From: JAWXBK01 sp040878185
GTDB taxonomy: Bacteria > Pseudomonadota > Alphaproteobacteria > Dongiales > Dongiaceae
Reading direction: 5' to 3'
Assembly (NCBI GenBank): GCA_040878185.1
Contig: JBBDMS010000003.1
Coordinates: 1 to 64,000, forward strand
DNA length: 64,000 bases
In this document: positions 53,792 through 63,309 of the stretch, piece after piece
How the letters are laid out: each line of letters opens with the position of its first letter
Numbering within the stretch: position 1 is the stretch's first letter
The notes under the pieces: generated by a model
What the model was told of the DNA's origin: nothing
Database searches by the model: none
The model's input: the letters and a program-made list of their open reading frames with translations, nothing else
Made by a program: the position numbers and the translations under genes

Positions 53792-53820
53792 ACGGGCCGA
53801 CGGCATAGTCGTCGGCCCGT
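53792..53820 (+). terminator. Hairpin between binding-protein and ATPase genes
   Basis: Perfect 11-bp stem ACGGGCCGACG/CGTCGGCCCGT with a 7-base loop, 30 bases after the binding-protein stop and 40 before the next start. No T-run. Likely raises binding-protein output. Confidence 0.65.
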
Positions 53821-53859
53821 GACATTCGGCTTCCATTCATCTGACGGCGAAAATCGGTC

Positions 53860-54573
53860 ATGCTCGAAGTTAGCGATCTGTTTGTCCGCTATGGCCGCAT
53901 CGAGGCGGTGCGCGGCATTTCGCTGGCGGTCCAGAAGGGCGAGATCGTGGCATTGCTCGGCCCGAACGGGGCCGGCAAGACATCACTGATTTCCGCCATC
54001 ATGGGCCTCGTACCGCCCGCCACCGGCACGGTCAGGTTCGAAGGGAAGGATGTAGCCCGTCTCGACGTCGAAGATCGGGTTCGTGCGGGCATGACGCTGA
54101 CACCGGAAGGACGCCATATCTTCAGCAATCTCACGGTTGCCGAGAATCTGATGCTGGGAGCGGCGACACGCAAGAAAGCCGGCGAGACAAACGAGGATCG
54201 CGAGAAGATGCTGGATATGTTTCCGGTTCTGCGGGAACGCTATCGGCAGCTCGGCGGCACACTGAGCGGCGGCGAGCAGCAGATGCTCGCGATCGCGCGC
54301 TCGCTCATGTGCCGGCCCAAGCTGCTCATGCTCGACGAGCCCTCGCTTGGTCTGGCGCCCCGCATCGTTGACCAGATCTTTCAGCTGATCACCAACCTGC
54401 GAGGATTCGGCCTGACCATCCTCCTGGTCGAGCAGAACGCGCATGAAGCGCTCAAATTTGCCGATCGGGCCTATATCATCAGCACGGGGCGCATCGAGTT
54501 CTCCGGCCCCGCACAGGAACTTCGCGAGTCCAAGGATCTCATGCAGGCCTATCTCGCCGTGGACGTGGTTTAA
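53860..54573 (+). CDS. livF: ABC importer ATPase (LivF family)
   Basis: 237 residues. Walker A is GPNGAGKTS, the signature is LSGGEQQMLAIA, Walker B is LLMLDEPSLGL and the switch is LLVEQNAHEAL, a canonical LivF set. TPEGRHIFSNLTVAENL is also typical. Followed by the permeases after 11 bases. Confidence 0.92.
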   Translation: MLEVSDLFVRYGRIEAVRGISLAVQKGEIVALLGPNGAGKTSLISAIMGLVPPATGTVRFEGKDVARLDVEDRVRAGMTLTPEGRHIFSNLTVAENLMLGAATRKKAGETNEDREKMLDMFPVLRERYRQLGGTLSGGEQQMLAIARSLMCRPKLLMLDEPSLGLAPRIVDQIFQLITNLRGFGLTILLVEQNAHEALKFADRAYIISTGRIEFSGPAQELRESKDLMQAYLAVDVV

Positions 54574-54584
54574 GGGGCCGGTAG

Positions 54585-55484
54585 ATGGAATATGTCGTCC
54601 AGCAGATTCTTAACGCACTGAGCTTCGGTGCCGAATACTCCCTGCTCGCGTTGGGCCTGGCGATCGTCTTCAGCATCATGGGTCTCGTGAACTTTGCGCA
54701 TGGCGAGCTGGTGGCGATCGGCGGATACATGATGTACGCGATGGCCGCCATCGCGATTCAAAGCCTATGGTGGATATTGCCGTTGGCGGTCCTGTTTACA
54801 GTGATAGCGGCCGTGCTTCTCGAGCGGGTAGCGTTCCGTCCCGTCCGCCGCGCTCCGGCAACAACCGGATTGCTGACCGCCTTCGGTGTCGGATTAATCC
54901 TGCAGAACATCTTCCTGCTGACGGTATCGGCGCGGCCCAGGGCGGTGCCGGTTCTTGGACCGCTCAATCAGACATGGTCGGTTGGTCCCTTTACGATTTC
55001 GTCGCTGCAGGTGATGGAGATGCTCGCCACCGGCGTGGCGATTGCCCTGTTGCTCCTCTTCTTCAAGCGTACGCCGATCGGGGTTGCGATGCGTGCGGCT
55101 GCGTTTGACTTTGCCACCGTCCGTTTGATGGGTGTGCGTGCGAACCGCGTGATCGCGGCAGCGTTCGCAGTCTCCGGATTTCTCGCCGGCATTGCCGCAA
55201 TCTTCATCATTGCACGCCGTGGTGCGGTCGATCCGTTGCTCGGGTTCAACCCGGTTCTGAAAGCGTTCGTCGCCTGTGTGTTGGGTGGTTTCGGCTCGTT
55301 GCCCGGGGCCGTTGTCGGCGGGTTTGCATTGGGGGCGATCGAGGTGCTGATTCTTGTGATCATGCCGCAGCACTGGGGCGGATTGCGCGATGCCGCGGTG
55401 TTCGGTCTGGTCGGCGCGCTTCTGGTCTGGCGACCTCAGGGGCTTCTCGGGAAAACCGTCGAGCTGGGAGACAAGGAAGCGTGA
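54585..55484 (+). CDS. livH: Branched-chain-type ABC importer permease (LivH family)
   Basis: 299 residues, highly hydrophobic. It opens with QQILNALSFGAEYSLLALGL and has GLVNFAHGELVAIGGYMMY near residue 35 and the ATPase-contact loop VLGGFGSLPGAVVGGF near 225. Its stop overlaps the GTG start of livM by four bases. Confidence 0.92.
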   Translation: MEYVVQQILNALSFGAEYSLLALGLAIVFSIMGLVNFAHGELVAIGGYMMYAMAAIAIQSLWWILPLAVLFTVIAAVLLERVAFRPVRRAPATTGLLTAFGVGLILQNIFLLTVSARPRAVPVLGPLNQTWSVGPFTISSLQVMEMLATGVAIALLLLFFKRTPIGVAMRAAAFDFATVRLMGVRANRVIAAAFAVSGFLAGIAAIFIIARRGAVDPLLGFNPVLKAFVACVLGGFGSLPGAVVGGFALGAIEVLILVIMPQHWGGLRDAAVFGLVGALLVWRPQGLLGKTVELGDKEA

Positions 55485-56653
55485 GCGACCGTCTCTTCGC
55501 ACAGCAATCCGCCGAAGACTGGCTGCGCACCACCGAAGGGCGCAAGGTCAGCAGCACGCGGTCATTGCGCGGCGCGATGGTTCTCGCGCTGGTGACGATC
55601 GTCATCGGCCTGATCATGCTGTCATTCGGCGAGCCATACCAGCAGCGCCTTGCTTTTGCCGCGTACGTCAACATCGTCGTTGTCGTTGGCCTGCAGATTT
55701 TCATGGGAAACTCAAACGTCGCCAATCTCAGCCATGCCGGTTTCATGGGTATTGGTGCCTATATGACAGCGGTTCTTTCGACACCGCTGGCGATGAAGGC
55801 GATGCAGATTCCCGACGCGCCGTTCGGCCTTGCGACGACCGAGTACAGCGTGGTGCCCACAGTCTTTATTTCACTGGTCGTTGTTGCAGTCGTCGCGCTT
55901 ATCACCGGCATGATCGTTGCGCGCCTGAACGGGATCGCTGCAACGATTGTCACGCTGGCCCTGCTGATTATCATTCATTCGGTTTTCGAGCACTGGTCCG
56001 AGTTGTTTCGCGGGAACCAGGCCTTCTTCGGAATTCCAAAGGAAGCCAATCTGGAATGGGGCATCGTGGCTGGCGCGCTGGCGATCATTGTTGCGCGACT
56101 GTTCAAGGATTCCCGTGCCGGCGTCCAACTTCGCGCCTGTGCCGACAACGAACTTGCGGCACGTGCGATGGGCGTCAATGTCTGGCGGATGCGGCTTGTC
56201 GCATGGGTGCTCGGCGGCACGATCTGCGGCGTCGGCGGGGTTCTTTTCTCGTATTATATGGGCACGATCAACGCGCGGTCCTTCCATTTTCATCAGGTTT
56301 TCCTGACACTCGCCATGCTCATTCTTGGCGGCATGCGCACGGTGACCGGTGCGGTGCTCGGCGTAATCGTGCTCTCGGTCGGCATGGAGCTGATCCGATA
56401 TGTCGAGGGCGGCCCGCTGATCGTCGGCGTGCAGTTTCCCGAAATGCTCGGTCTTTCCGGCCTGGCGCTCGGCGTCATCATCGTCGGATTCATGATCTGG
56501 CGACCGAACGGACTGATGGCGAATCTCGAGCTGGACGAAGCGCTGGGTCAGTACAAGAGGCTCGGCCGCTGGTTGCAGCCGCGCAGCATGGTGCTCGACA
56601 GTGAAGGACCGCCGCGTGCCGGTGCGCGCGACGGCAAGACCTCGAAGAATTGA
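55481..56653 (+). CDS. livM: Branched-chain-type ABC importer permease (LivM family)
   Basis: 390 residues from GTG 55481 in a GTGA overlap. After a polar N-terminal stretch of about 40 residues come the membrane segments with GNSNVANLSHAGFMGIGAYM and the contact loop MLILGGMRTVTGAVLGV. It is about 90 residues longer than the LivM at 6456 because of the N-terminal and C-terminal extensions. Completes the importer. Confidence 0.92.
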   Translation: MSDRLFAQQSAEDWLRTTEGRKVSSTRSLRGAMVLALVTIVIGLIMLSFGEPYQQRLAFAAYVNIVVVVGLQIFMGNSNVANLSHAGFMGIGAYMTAVLSTPLAMKAMQIPDAPFGLATTEYSVVPTVFISLVVVAVVALITGMIVARLNGIAATIVTLALLIIIHSVFEHWSELFRGNQAFFGIPKEANLEWGIVAGALAIIVARLFKDSRAGVQLRACADNELAARAMGVNVWRMRLVAWVLGGTICGVGGVLFSYYMGTINARSFHFHQVFLTLAMLILGGMRTVTGAVLGVIVLSVGMELIRYVEGGPLIVGVQFPEMLGLSGLALGVIIVGFMIWRPNGLMANLELDEALGQYKRLGRWLQPRSMVLDSEGPPRAGARDGKTSKN

Positions 56654-56669
56654 TCAACGGAGAGTCCGG

Positions 56670-58136
56670 GTGGCAACGCAGCAATCAATAGGGAACAGGT
56701 GGCCGGCTTCGCCGTCATCGATCGACCGGTCTTCGGTCGGCGGCGCGAGCAGTCCCTTCGATCCGCGCCGGCGCAGCGAACGCGAGCGCACCTACAAGGA
56801 AGCCGTCAAGCGGATGCAGGAGAGAGGCGTCAAGAACGTCCAGTTCGAGGTTGTCGACCTCAACTCCATGTTGCGTGGCAAATACTCGCCCGTCAGCAAG
56901 GTCAAAGAGACAGGCATTTCCTTTGCTGCGGCCATTTATGCTCTGACCTACGGCGAGGAATTCTTTGAAGCGCCTTTCGGCAACTATGGCGACGGGTTCC
57001 CGAACGCGTATGCGGTGCCGGACCTCGACACGTTCATCCAGTGGCCCTGGCGCAAGGACATGTCGTCGGTGCTGACCGACATGTATTTGTCGAACGGCGA
57101 TGTCTGCATGCTGGACCCGCGGCAGATCCTGCGCTCGGTCGTGCGGCGCGCCGATGCGATGGGCTATGAGGGCCGCTTCTCGCTCGAATACGAATTTCAC
57201 CTTTTCTATGCCGACGATGACGCCATTCGCGAGAAGCGTTATCGCGATCTGAAGCCGTTCGGCCGGATCCCACATGCCTATGCACTGCATCGCTTTCCGA
57301 ACTTCGACCATCTGGCCGAAACGTTCATGGAGCGGATGGAGCAGATCGGAATCCATGTCGAGGGTGTGCATACCGAGCTCGGTGCCGGTGCACTCGAATA
57401 TGCGCTGGCGCCGCTGCCGGCCCTGCAGGCTGCCGATGCGGCGATGCGCACCAAGCTCTACCTCAAGCAGCTTGCGGCGGAGCACGGACTGATCGCGACC
57501 TTCATGACCAAATGGCATGAGGAAGAAGTCGCCTGCGGCGGCCATCATCATCTCAGTCTTTGGCGCGGCGGCAAGCCGGCCCTGCACGATCCGGCGACCA
57601 ACGATCTCTCCGAAGTCGGTCGGCATTTCGTGGCCGGCATGTCGCAGACATTGCCGGATGTGCATCTGCTGATGCGCGCGACCGCGAACACTTACCGTCG
57701 GGTCGACGTCAAGTCGTGGAATCCGGAGAACAATGCCTGGGGTTACGACAATCGCACCGCGGCGCTGCGGTTCATCCAGGGCTTCGAGCCCTCGGCGTAC
57801 CGATTCGAAAATCGCTGCCCGGGTTCCGACGTCAATCCGTATCTGTCGATCGCGGCAATGCTGGCCGGCGGACTGCACGGTATTCAGCAGCGGCTGCAAC
57901 CGGGCGAGCCGGCCGTCGGCAATCCCGTCGGCGACAGCCGCTGGCGGAAGCTTTCGACGACGCTCGAAGGCTCGATCAGGGATTTCGAGCAATCGCGTTT
58001 CGCGCGCGAATGGCTGGGCGAGGATTTCGCGCGGCTGATGGTGCTGAAGAGCCGGGCGGAGCTCGCGGGCTGGAACAAGCAGACTGATCCGCGCGTCTCG
58101 ACCTGGGAATATGACCGGTATTTCGAGTCCGCCTGA
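56670..58136 (+). CDS. Glutamine synthetase-like ligase (gamma-glutamylation type)
   Basis: 488 residues from GTG 56670, with AACGGAGAG upstream. Beta-grasp domain, then the catalytic domain: SLEYEFHLF, HTELGAGALEYAL, CGGHHHLSL, ATANTYRRVD and NRTAALRFI correspond to the GS metal, ATP and glutamate sites. The substitutions are those of GlnA3/PuuA relatives, which join glutamate to an amine instead of ammonia. It sits 17 bases behind the importer and ahead of an SDR and an amidotransferase, as expected for uptake and glutamylation of an amine. The amine is not known. Confidence 0.88.
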   Translation: MATQQSIGNRWPASPSSIDRSSVGGASSPFDPRRRSERERTYKEAVKRMQERGVKNVQFEVVDLNSMLRGKYSPVSKVKETGISFAAAIYALTYGEEFFEAPFGNYGDGFPNAYAVPDLDTFIQWPWRKDMSSVLTDMYLSNGDVCMLDPRQILRSVVRRADAMGYEGRFSLEYEFHLFYADDDAIREKRYRDLKPFGRIPHAYALHRFPNFDHLAETFMERMEQIGIHVEGVHTELGAGALEYALAPLPALQAADAAMRTKLYLKQLAAEHGLIATFMTKWHEEEVACGGHHHLSLWRGGKPALHDPATNDLSEVGRHFVAGMSQTLPDVHLLMRATANTYRRVDVKSWNPENNAWGYDNRTAALRFIQGFEPSAYRFENRCPGSDVNPYLSIAAMLAGGLHGIQQRLQPGEPAVGNPVGDSRWRKLSTTLEGSIRDFEQSRFAREWLGEDFARLMVLKSRAELAGWNKQTDPRVSTWEYDRYFESA

Positions 58137-58152
58137 CAGGACATCGCAGGAT

Positions 58153-58920
58153 ATGGGGATGGAGTTTTCGGGAAAGAAAGCGTTCGTGACCGGTGCCGGC
58201 GGCGGCATGGGCTTCCAGATCGCGCATGATCTGGTGGCAGCCGGCTGTGCCGTGACCGCATTCGATCTCAAGCCCGATCCCGGCGGCTTCCCCGCCGGAG
58301 CGGGACGCGTCTCGTATATCCAGGGAGATCTCTGCGAGCGCGAGGCGATCGATCGCGCGGTCGATCGCGCGGCGGCAGACGGGCTCGATTTCGTCGTCAA
58401 TGCCGCCGGCGTCGCACTCCTCAATCAGGATGGTTCCATCGTCGATATCGAGCTCGATGCCTGGGAACGGACCATGCAGGTCAATCTGCTCGCCGCCGTT
58501 CACATCGCGCGCCGCGCCGTGCCCCATATGCTGCGCGGCAAAGGCGGCGCCTTCGTTCATATCGCCAGCGTCGCCGGTGCGCGTTCGATGGACAATGTGC
58601 TCGAGCATGGTCCGCTCGATGCTTATCAGATTTCGAAGGCGGCACTGATCTCGCTCTCGCGCGGCCTTGCTCTGACCTACGGGAAGAAGGGCATCCGGTC
58701 GAACACGATCTGTCCCGGCGCGGTGTGGACGCCGATGACGGCGGCAATCTACCAGGATCCCGCACGCGTCACCGCGATGGAACAGCGCACGCCGCTGCCG
58801 ATGGTCGGCACGCCGCAGCATATTGCGGATGCCTGTCTGTTCCTGTTGTCCGATCGCGCCGCGTTCATCACGGGCACCGACCTGATGGTGGATGGCGGGC
58901 TCATGGCAAAACTGGTCTGA
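58153..58920 (+). CDS. SDR family oxidoreductase
   Basis: 255 residues from ATG 58153, with AGGA just upstream. GAGGGMG, NAAG and AYQISK are the cofactor and catalytic motifs; ITGTDLMVDGG ends it. Paralog of the SDR at 48925. It follows the ligase by 16 bases and belongs to its operon. It contains a short in-frame repeat (DRAVDRAA). Confidence 0.9.
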   Translation: MGMEFSGKKAFVTGAGGGMGFQIAHDLVAAGCAVTAFDLKPDPGGFPAGAGRVSYIQGDLCEREAIDRAVDRAAADGLDFVVNAAGVALLNQDGSIVDIELDAWERTMQVNLLAAVHIARRAVPHMLRGKGGAFVHIASVAGARSMDNVLEHGPLDAYQISKAALISLSRGLALTYGKKGIRSNTICPGAVWTPMTAAIYQDPARVTAMEQRTPLPMVGTPQHIADACLFLLSDRAAFITGTDLMVDGGLMAKLV

Positions 58921-58960
58921 CGATGCATACAACCCCGATATGCCAGACAGGAAGCGGCCG

Positions 58961-59740
58961 ATGACGGGTCCGCGCATCCTGTTCGCCAATTGCGAAGGGC
59001 GGATGATCGGTCCCGAAGCGACCGGCTTCGTCGCGGAAGTGATCGAGGCGGGCGGCGGCCGTATCGACTGGATCGACGCGCAGAAGGGCGGCGTGCTGCC
59101 GGCCGATGCTTCGGGCCATGACGGACTGGTTCTGCCCGGCGGCGAGCTCAGCGTGTTCGATCCCAAACACGTTGGCCTGGTCGACCGGCTTTGCGACGTC
59201 TATCTCTCCTTTCGGGCGGCGGGCAAACCGGTGTTGGGATTGTGCCTCGGCGGACAGATCATGGTCCGCGCGCTCGGCGGCCGGGTCGAACGCATGGACC
59301 GAACCGAGTTCGGCTTCGAGCCGATGCGCACCACGCCCGAAGCCGAGAAGGATCCGGTGTTCGCGGCTGTCGCCGGTGAGCATCGTATCTTCGAAGCGCA
59401 TCGCGACCGGTTCGAAATTCCCGATGGCGCCGTGCGGATGATGATTGGAACCGACGAACCGAATCAGGCGTTCCGCGACGGCCCGATGGGCTACGGCTTT
59501 CAATGTCATTTCGAGGTGACGCGTGAGCTGGTCCTGAAATGGACCCTGATGATGGAGCGCGAGTTGCTGCCGTGGCTGGGCGAAAACGGGGGCGAGCGGA
59601 TTGCACGGGTGCGGCGCGAGCTCGACGAAGTCATGCCGCGCGCCGCCGTGTTCGCGCGCGGGATCATGGCGGGCTGGATGGGATATTTCGAAACGCAGGG
59701 GATCCAAAACATGAGTCTGTTGCAGGGGAAAGCGCGATGA
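58961..59740 (+). CDS. Class I glutamine amidotransferase-like hydrolase
   Basis: 259 residues from ATG 58961 with AGGAAG upstream; ATG 58940 is possible. The triad is C95 (GLCLGG), H183 and E185 (QCHFEV). Paralog of the protein at 44484. Behind a GlnA3/PuuA-like ligase it may act like PuuD and remove the glutamyl group after the amine has been oxidised. It overlaps the next SDR by ATGA. Confidence 0.88.
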   Translation: MTGPRILFANCEGRMIGPEATGFVAEVIEAGGGRIDWIDAQKGGVLPADASGHDGLVLPGGELSVFDPKHVGLVDRLCDVYLSFRAAGKPVLGLCLGGQIMVRALGGRVERMDRTEFGFEPMRTTPEAEKDPVFAAVAGEHRIFEAHRDRFEIPDGAVRMMIGTDEPNQAFRDGPMGYGFQCHFEVTRELVLKWTLMMERELLPWLGENGGERIARVRRELDEVMPRAAVFARGIMAGWMGYFETQGIQNMSLLQGKAR

Positions 59741-60486
59741 ATGCCAAATCGGGTCAGCCGAAGGTTGCCTTCGTCACCGGCGGCCAGGGCGGCATCGGTC
59801 GCGCGATCAACAAATGCCTGGTCGCGGACGGCTTCGTCGTGGTCTCCGCCGACGTCGTGGTCGATGCGGCGCAGGACGAGCAGCTCGACGAGAAACAGCC
59901 CGGCCATGTCTATATGAAGCATCTCGACGTGACGGCCGCCGACAGCGTCGTCAAAGCGATCGACTTTGCGGTCGAACTCGGGGCTTTGCGCGCTGTCGTC
60001 AATTGTGCGGGCATTCTGCGGGCCTCGCCGATCGACAATATTCGCGAAGCCGAAACAAAGCTGATGGTGGATATCAACCTGTTCGGCACTGCGCGGGTGA
60101 CCAGCGCCGCGGCACCCCATCTCGGCGAGGGCGCGGCGATCGTCAATATCTCGTCGGTAAGCTGCCGAATTCCCGAGATCGGCTATATGTCGCTCTACGG
60201 CGCGAGCAAGGCTGCGATCGAAAGCTATACGCGCAACACGGCGAAGGATCTCGGCGTGCGGGGCATCCGCGTCAATTCGATCGCGCCCGGCTTCATCGAT
60301 GTCGATATGTCGGAAGATATGCGGCGGCTCTACGAAGACCCGCAATCGCCGACCCGGCGGCTCGCCTTGAAACGTCTGGGAACGGCCGAAGAAGTGGCAG
60401 AAGTCGTGGCTTTTCTGCTGTCGGACAAGGCGTCGTACATTACCGGCACCAATCTCCTGGTCGATGGCGGGATGACCGGATATTGA
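59737..60486 (+). CDS. SDR family oxidoreductase
   Basis: 249 residues from ATG 59737 in a four-base overlap. GGQGGIG at the cofactor site, NCAG, LYGASK at the active site, ITGTNLLVDGGMTGY at the end. It is less like the two GAGGGMG-type SDRs nearby. Coupled to the amidotransferase, so a step in the same pathway is expected. Confidence 0.9.
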   Translation: MNAKSGQPKVAFVTGGQGGIGRAINKCLVADGFVVVSADVVVDAAQDEQLDEKQPGHVYMKHLDVTAADSVVKAIDFAVELGALRAVVNCAGILRASPIDNIREAETKLMVDINLFGTARVTSAAAPHLGEGAAIVNISSVSCRIPEIGYMSLYGASKAAIESYTRNTAKDLGVRGIRVNSIAPGFIDVDMSEDMRRLYEDPQSPTRRLALKRLGTAEEVAEVVAFLLSDKASYITGTNLLVDGGMTGY

Positions 60487-60616
60487 ACGAAACGAGGCAA
60501 CCAATCGGGAACGTCGTCGCATGGCGTGCGGTGCAGTACGATGCGGCGATGGCGAACAACCTGTTAGCAACCGGGCGTCGGAACAGGGCGCCGGTTAATC
60601 GAGAAGGTCGACGGAC

Positions 60617-62365
60617 ATGAACGCTGGCACCATTTTTCTCTGGATCATCATCGGCATCTTTGCGATTGCCGTGGCGTGGTGGCTGCTGTCGCGACTCTAT
60701 CAGCGCTCGCGCAGCGATGTGGCCTTCGTCAGAACCGGCTTCCTCGGTCGCAAGGTAGTGATCTCGGGCGGCGCGTTCGTGTTTCCGGTCCTGCACGAGG
60801 TCACCGGTGTCAACATGAACTCGGTGCGCCTGGACATCGACCGGACCGGCCGATCGGCCCTGATCACGAAGGACCGGCTGCGCGTCGATGTCGTCGCGAG
60901 CTTCAACGTACGGGTCGGGCGCAATGCCGACGACGTGTCGGCGGCGGCCCAGACATTCGGCAAGAAGACGCTGCAGCCCGACGTGCTGCGGCATCTTCTG
61001 GAAAACAGCTTCATCGACGCGCTGCGGACTGTCGCATCCGAGATGACGATGGAAGAGCTGCATCTGCGCCGCAGCGACATCGGCAGCCGCGCGTCGGAGA
61101 TCGTCGGTCCCGGCCTCACCCGCGCCGGCATGGAGCTGCAGAGCCTCTCCATCACCAAGCTCGATCAGACCGAACGCGAGTATTTCAATCCGGAGAACGC
61201 CTTCGACGCCGCCGGCCTCACCTATCTGACCGAGCGGATCGAAGACCTGCGCCGCCGGCGCCACGAGGTCGAGCAGGACGCCCAGATCGCGATCGAAGGC
61301 AAGGCGCTTGCGTCGGCACGCCAGCGCCTGACACTGAAGCGCGACCAGGAATTCGCCCAGATGGAGCAGGAGCGCGAGCTGTCGGTACAGCGCAGCCGCG
61401 AGGAATCGTCGGCCGCCCGCCTGCATGCTGAAATCAATCTGGAAACCGAAAAGACCCAGCTCGAAGCCCAGCGGAGCGTCGAGGAAGCGCGGATCGCGAT
61501 CGAGAACGAGATCGAGGAACGGCGCGCCCATGCGCAGGAGCTTCGCGACAAGGTCCGGATCGAAACCGATCTCGCGGTGCAGACCGAGCGGGCGTCGGCC
61601 GACAAGCGCCTGCGGCAGATCGAGATCGAAACCGCGCAGATGCTCGAAGTCAGCGACGTCGAGCGGCGCAAGCAGGTCGAACTGGCCGAGCAGACGCTGC
61701 AGGCGGAGCTGGCCGAGCGGTCGCGTGTGGTGGCCGAGGTTCGCGTCGCGACCGAACGGGTCAAGGAAGAGCTGGCGCGAGCCGAAGAGGCGGTCATCGG
61801 GGCGCGCGAGATCGCGCGGGCCGAGGCCGGATATTCCGTGCAGAGCATTTCCTCGCGCCAGCAGGCCGAGATGATGAAGATTGTCGCCGAGGCCGAAGCG
61901 AACGTCGAAAAGCTGCGGTCCGCGGGGACGGAGCTTCGCTTGCAGGTCGAGGCGGCGGGCATCCGCGCCCGGAACGAAGCCGACAACCTGCTCGAACCGA
62001 ACGTGCAGGCGATGCGCGTCAAACTCGAGCTCATCGAGAAGCTCGAGGCGATCATCCGCGAAAGTGTCAAACCGCTCGAGCAGATCGAGGGCCTCAAGAT
62101 ACTCGATATTCGCGGCGCTGGCGCATTGCCAGGCGGCCAGGGCGGCGGGGGCAGCGCATCGGGTGGGGACGGCAACCTCGCCGACCAGCTCGTGAATGCG
62201 GCGCTCCGCTACCGCGGTCAGGGTCCGCTGGTCGATTCGCTGCTCAAGGAGATTGGTGTTGCCGGCGGGGATCTGACCGGCCTGCATAAATCGTTCCCGG
62301 ATCTCCATACGGCGGGGTCCGTCGAGGGTGCGGGCGATGCACCGAAGGGCGGCAAGAAGTCGTAG
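60617..62365 (+). CDS. Flotillin/SPFH-domain membrane protein
   Basis: 582 residues. One N-terminal membrane segment (TIFLWIIIGIFAIAVAWWLL), then an SPFH/PHB domain to about residue 200 (VVISGGAFVFPVLHEV), then a long charged coiled coil rich in Glu, Arg and Ala (about 205-490), and a Gly-rich linker before a short C-terminal tail. This is the YqiK/flotillin plan; such proteins form lipid-associated scaffolds. It lies 130 bases behind the catabolic operon. Its link to catabolism is not evident. Confidence 0.92.
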   Translation: MNAGTIFLWIIIGIFAIAVAWWLLSRLYQRSRSDVAFVRTGFLGRKVVISGGAFVFPVLHEVTGVNMNSVRLDIDRTGRSALITKDRLRVDVVASFNVRVGRNADDVSAAAQTFGKKTLQPDVLRHLLENSFIDALRTVASEMTMEELHLRRSDIGSRASEIVGPGLTRAGMELQSLSITKLDQTEREYFNPENAFDAAGLTYLTERIEDLRRRRHEVEQDAQIAIEGKALASARQRLTLKRDQEFAQMEQERELSVQRSREESSAARLHAEINLETEKTQLEAQRSVEEARIAIENEIEERRAHAQELRDKVRIETDLAVQTERASADKRLRQIEIETAQMLEVSDVERRKQVELAEQTLQAELAERSRVVAEVRVATERVKEELARAEEAVIGAREIARAEAGYSVQSISSRQQAEMMKIVAEAEANVEKLRSAGTELRLQVEAAGIRARNEADNLLEPNVQAMRVKLELIEKLEAIIRESVKPLEQIEGLKILDIRGAGALPGGQGGGGSASGGDGNLADQLVNAALRYRGQGPLVDSLLKEIGVAGGDLTGLHKSFPDLHTAGSVEGAGDAPKGGKKS

Positions 62366-62492
62366 CGTCGGTTTTACGCGGGCGGCGGCTCATTCCGCGG
62401 AACCGCGATTGTGACCCTTGTGCGGTTCGACAGCGCTCATATGTAGAGCGCGTTGATTGACGAATGTCTGCAGCGAGGTTACGGCGTAACTG

Positions 62493-63275
62493 ATGGCGAG
62501 ATCGGCAGCAGCCAAGAAGATCACCGAACCCCTGATCAGTCCGATCCGGCCGATCGCGACCTACGAACTCGTCGCCGACCAGCTGCGCACGTCGATCATC
62601 CTGAGCCGGTTCCTGCCGGGACAGAAATTGCCGCCGGAGCGTCATCTCGCGGCCCAGCTCGGCGTATCCCGCACGACGGTGCGCGAGGCGGTCCGCGCGG
62701 TCGAGGCGGAAGGCTTGGTCGAGACCCGCCGCGGGGCGACCGGGGGAATCTTCGTACGCTCCTGGTTCAAACACGGCGACGAACTGCATCGACTGATCAC
62801 CGCGCATTACGAACAGCTCGCCGCGATCTTCGAGTTCCGGCTGCCGACCGAATGTGCCGCGACGCGGCTGGCCGCCGAGCGGCGCAGCCCGCAGGAGCTG
62901 GATGAACTGCTCGCGATCTTCGATCGGATGCAGACCCTGACGGCGACACGGGAGTCGCGCAGCCATGTACCGAACATCGCCCCCTTCGTCGCCGACGACA
63001 ACGCCTTCCATCTGCTGATCGCGCGGGCGTCGAGGAATACCTATCTGCATGCGGCCGTGGAAACGGCGCGGGCGCATATGTTCCTGCCGATCGGCGCCGT
63101 ATTCGAGCGCCTCGAAGACAATGCGAACGATTTTCATGAAGAGATCGTCCGGGCGATCCGCTCGAAGGATGGCGAGGCGGCCGAAGATGCGATGCGTCGG
63201 CATATCATCTCGACGCGCGATTGCGTTCACGCCTTCATCGGGCGTTCGCCGGGCGACCCTGCCGCCAATGACTAG
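62493..63275 (+). CDS. GntR family transcriptional regulator, FadR/FCD subfamily
   Basis: 260 residues. Winged HTH at about 22-92 (LPPERHLAAQLGVSRTTVRE, VEAEGLVETRRGATGGIFV), then an all-alpha FCD ligand domain with candidate metal ligands (FEFRLPTE, DDNAFHLLIA, DFHEEIVRAI, MRRHI). It is the only GntR protein seen and lies in the same island as three GGTCTA-N9-CCATTG sites, so it is the leading candidate to bind them. Confidence 0.92.
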   Translation: MARSAAAKKITEPLISPIRPIATYELVADQLRTSIILSRFLPGQKLPPERHLAAQLGVSRTTVREAVRAVEAEGLVETRRGATGGIFVRSWFKHGDELHRLITAHYEQLAAIFEFRLPTECAATRLAAERRSPQELDELLAIFDRMQTLTATRESRSHVPNIAPFVADDNAFHLLIARASRNTYLHAAVETARAHMFLPIGAVFERLEDNANDFHEEIVRAIRSKDGEAAEDAMRRHIISTRDCVHAFIGRSPGDPAAND

Positions 63276-63309
63276 GGCGCCACGGAACCCAACGCGGGGC
63301 GTGCGTTAG

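Noticed and set aside
58349..58374. Short tandem repeat CGATCGCGCGGT/C in the SDR gene.
   Set aside because: It encodes the helical DRAVDRAA segment in frame and is not a separate element.
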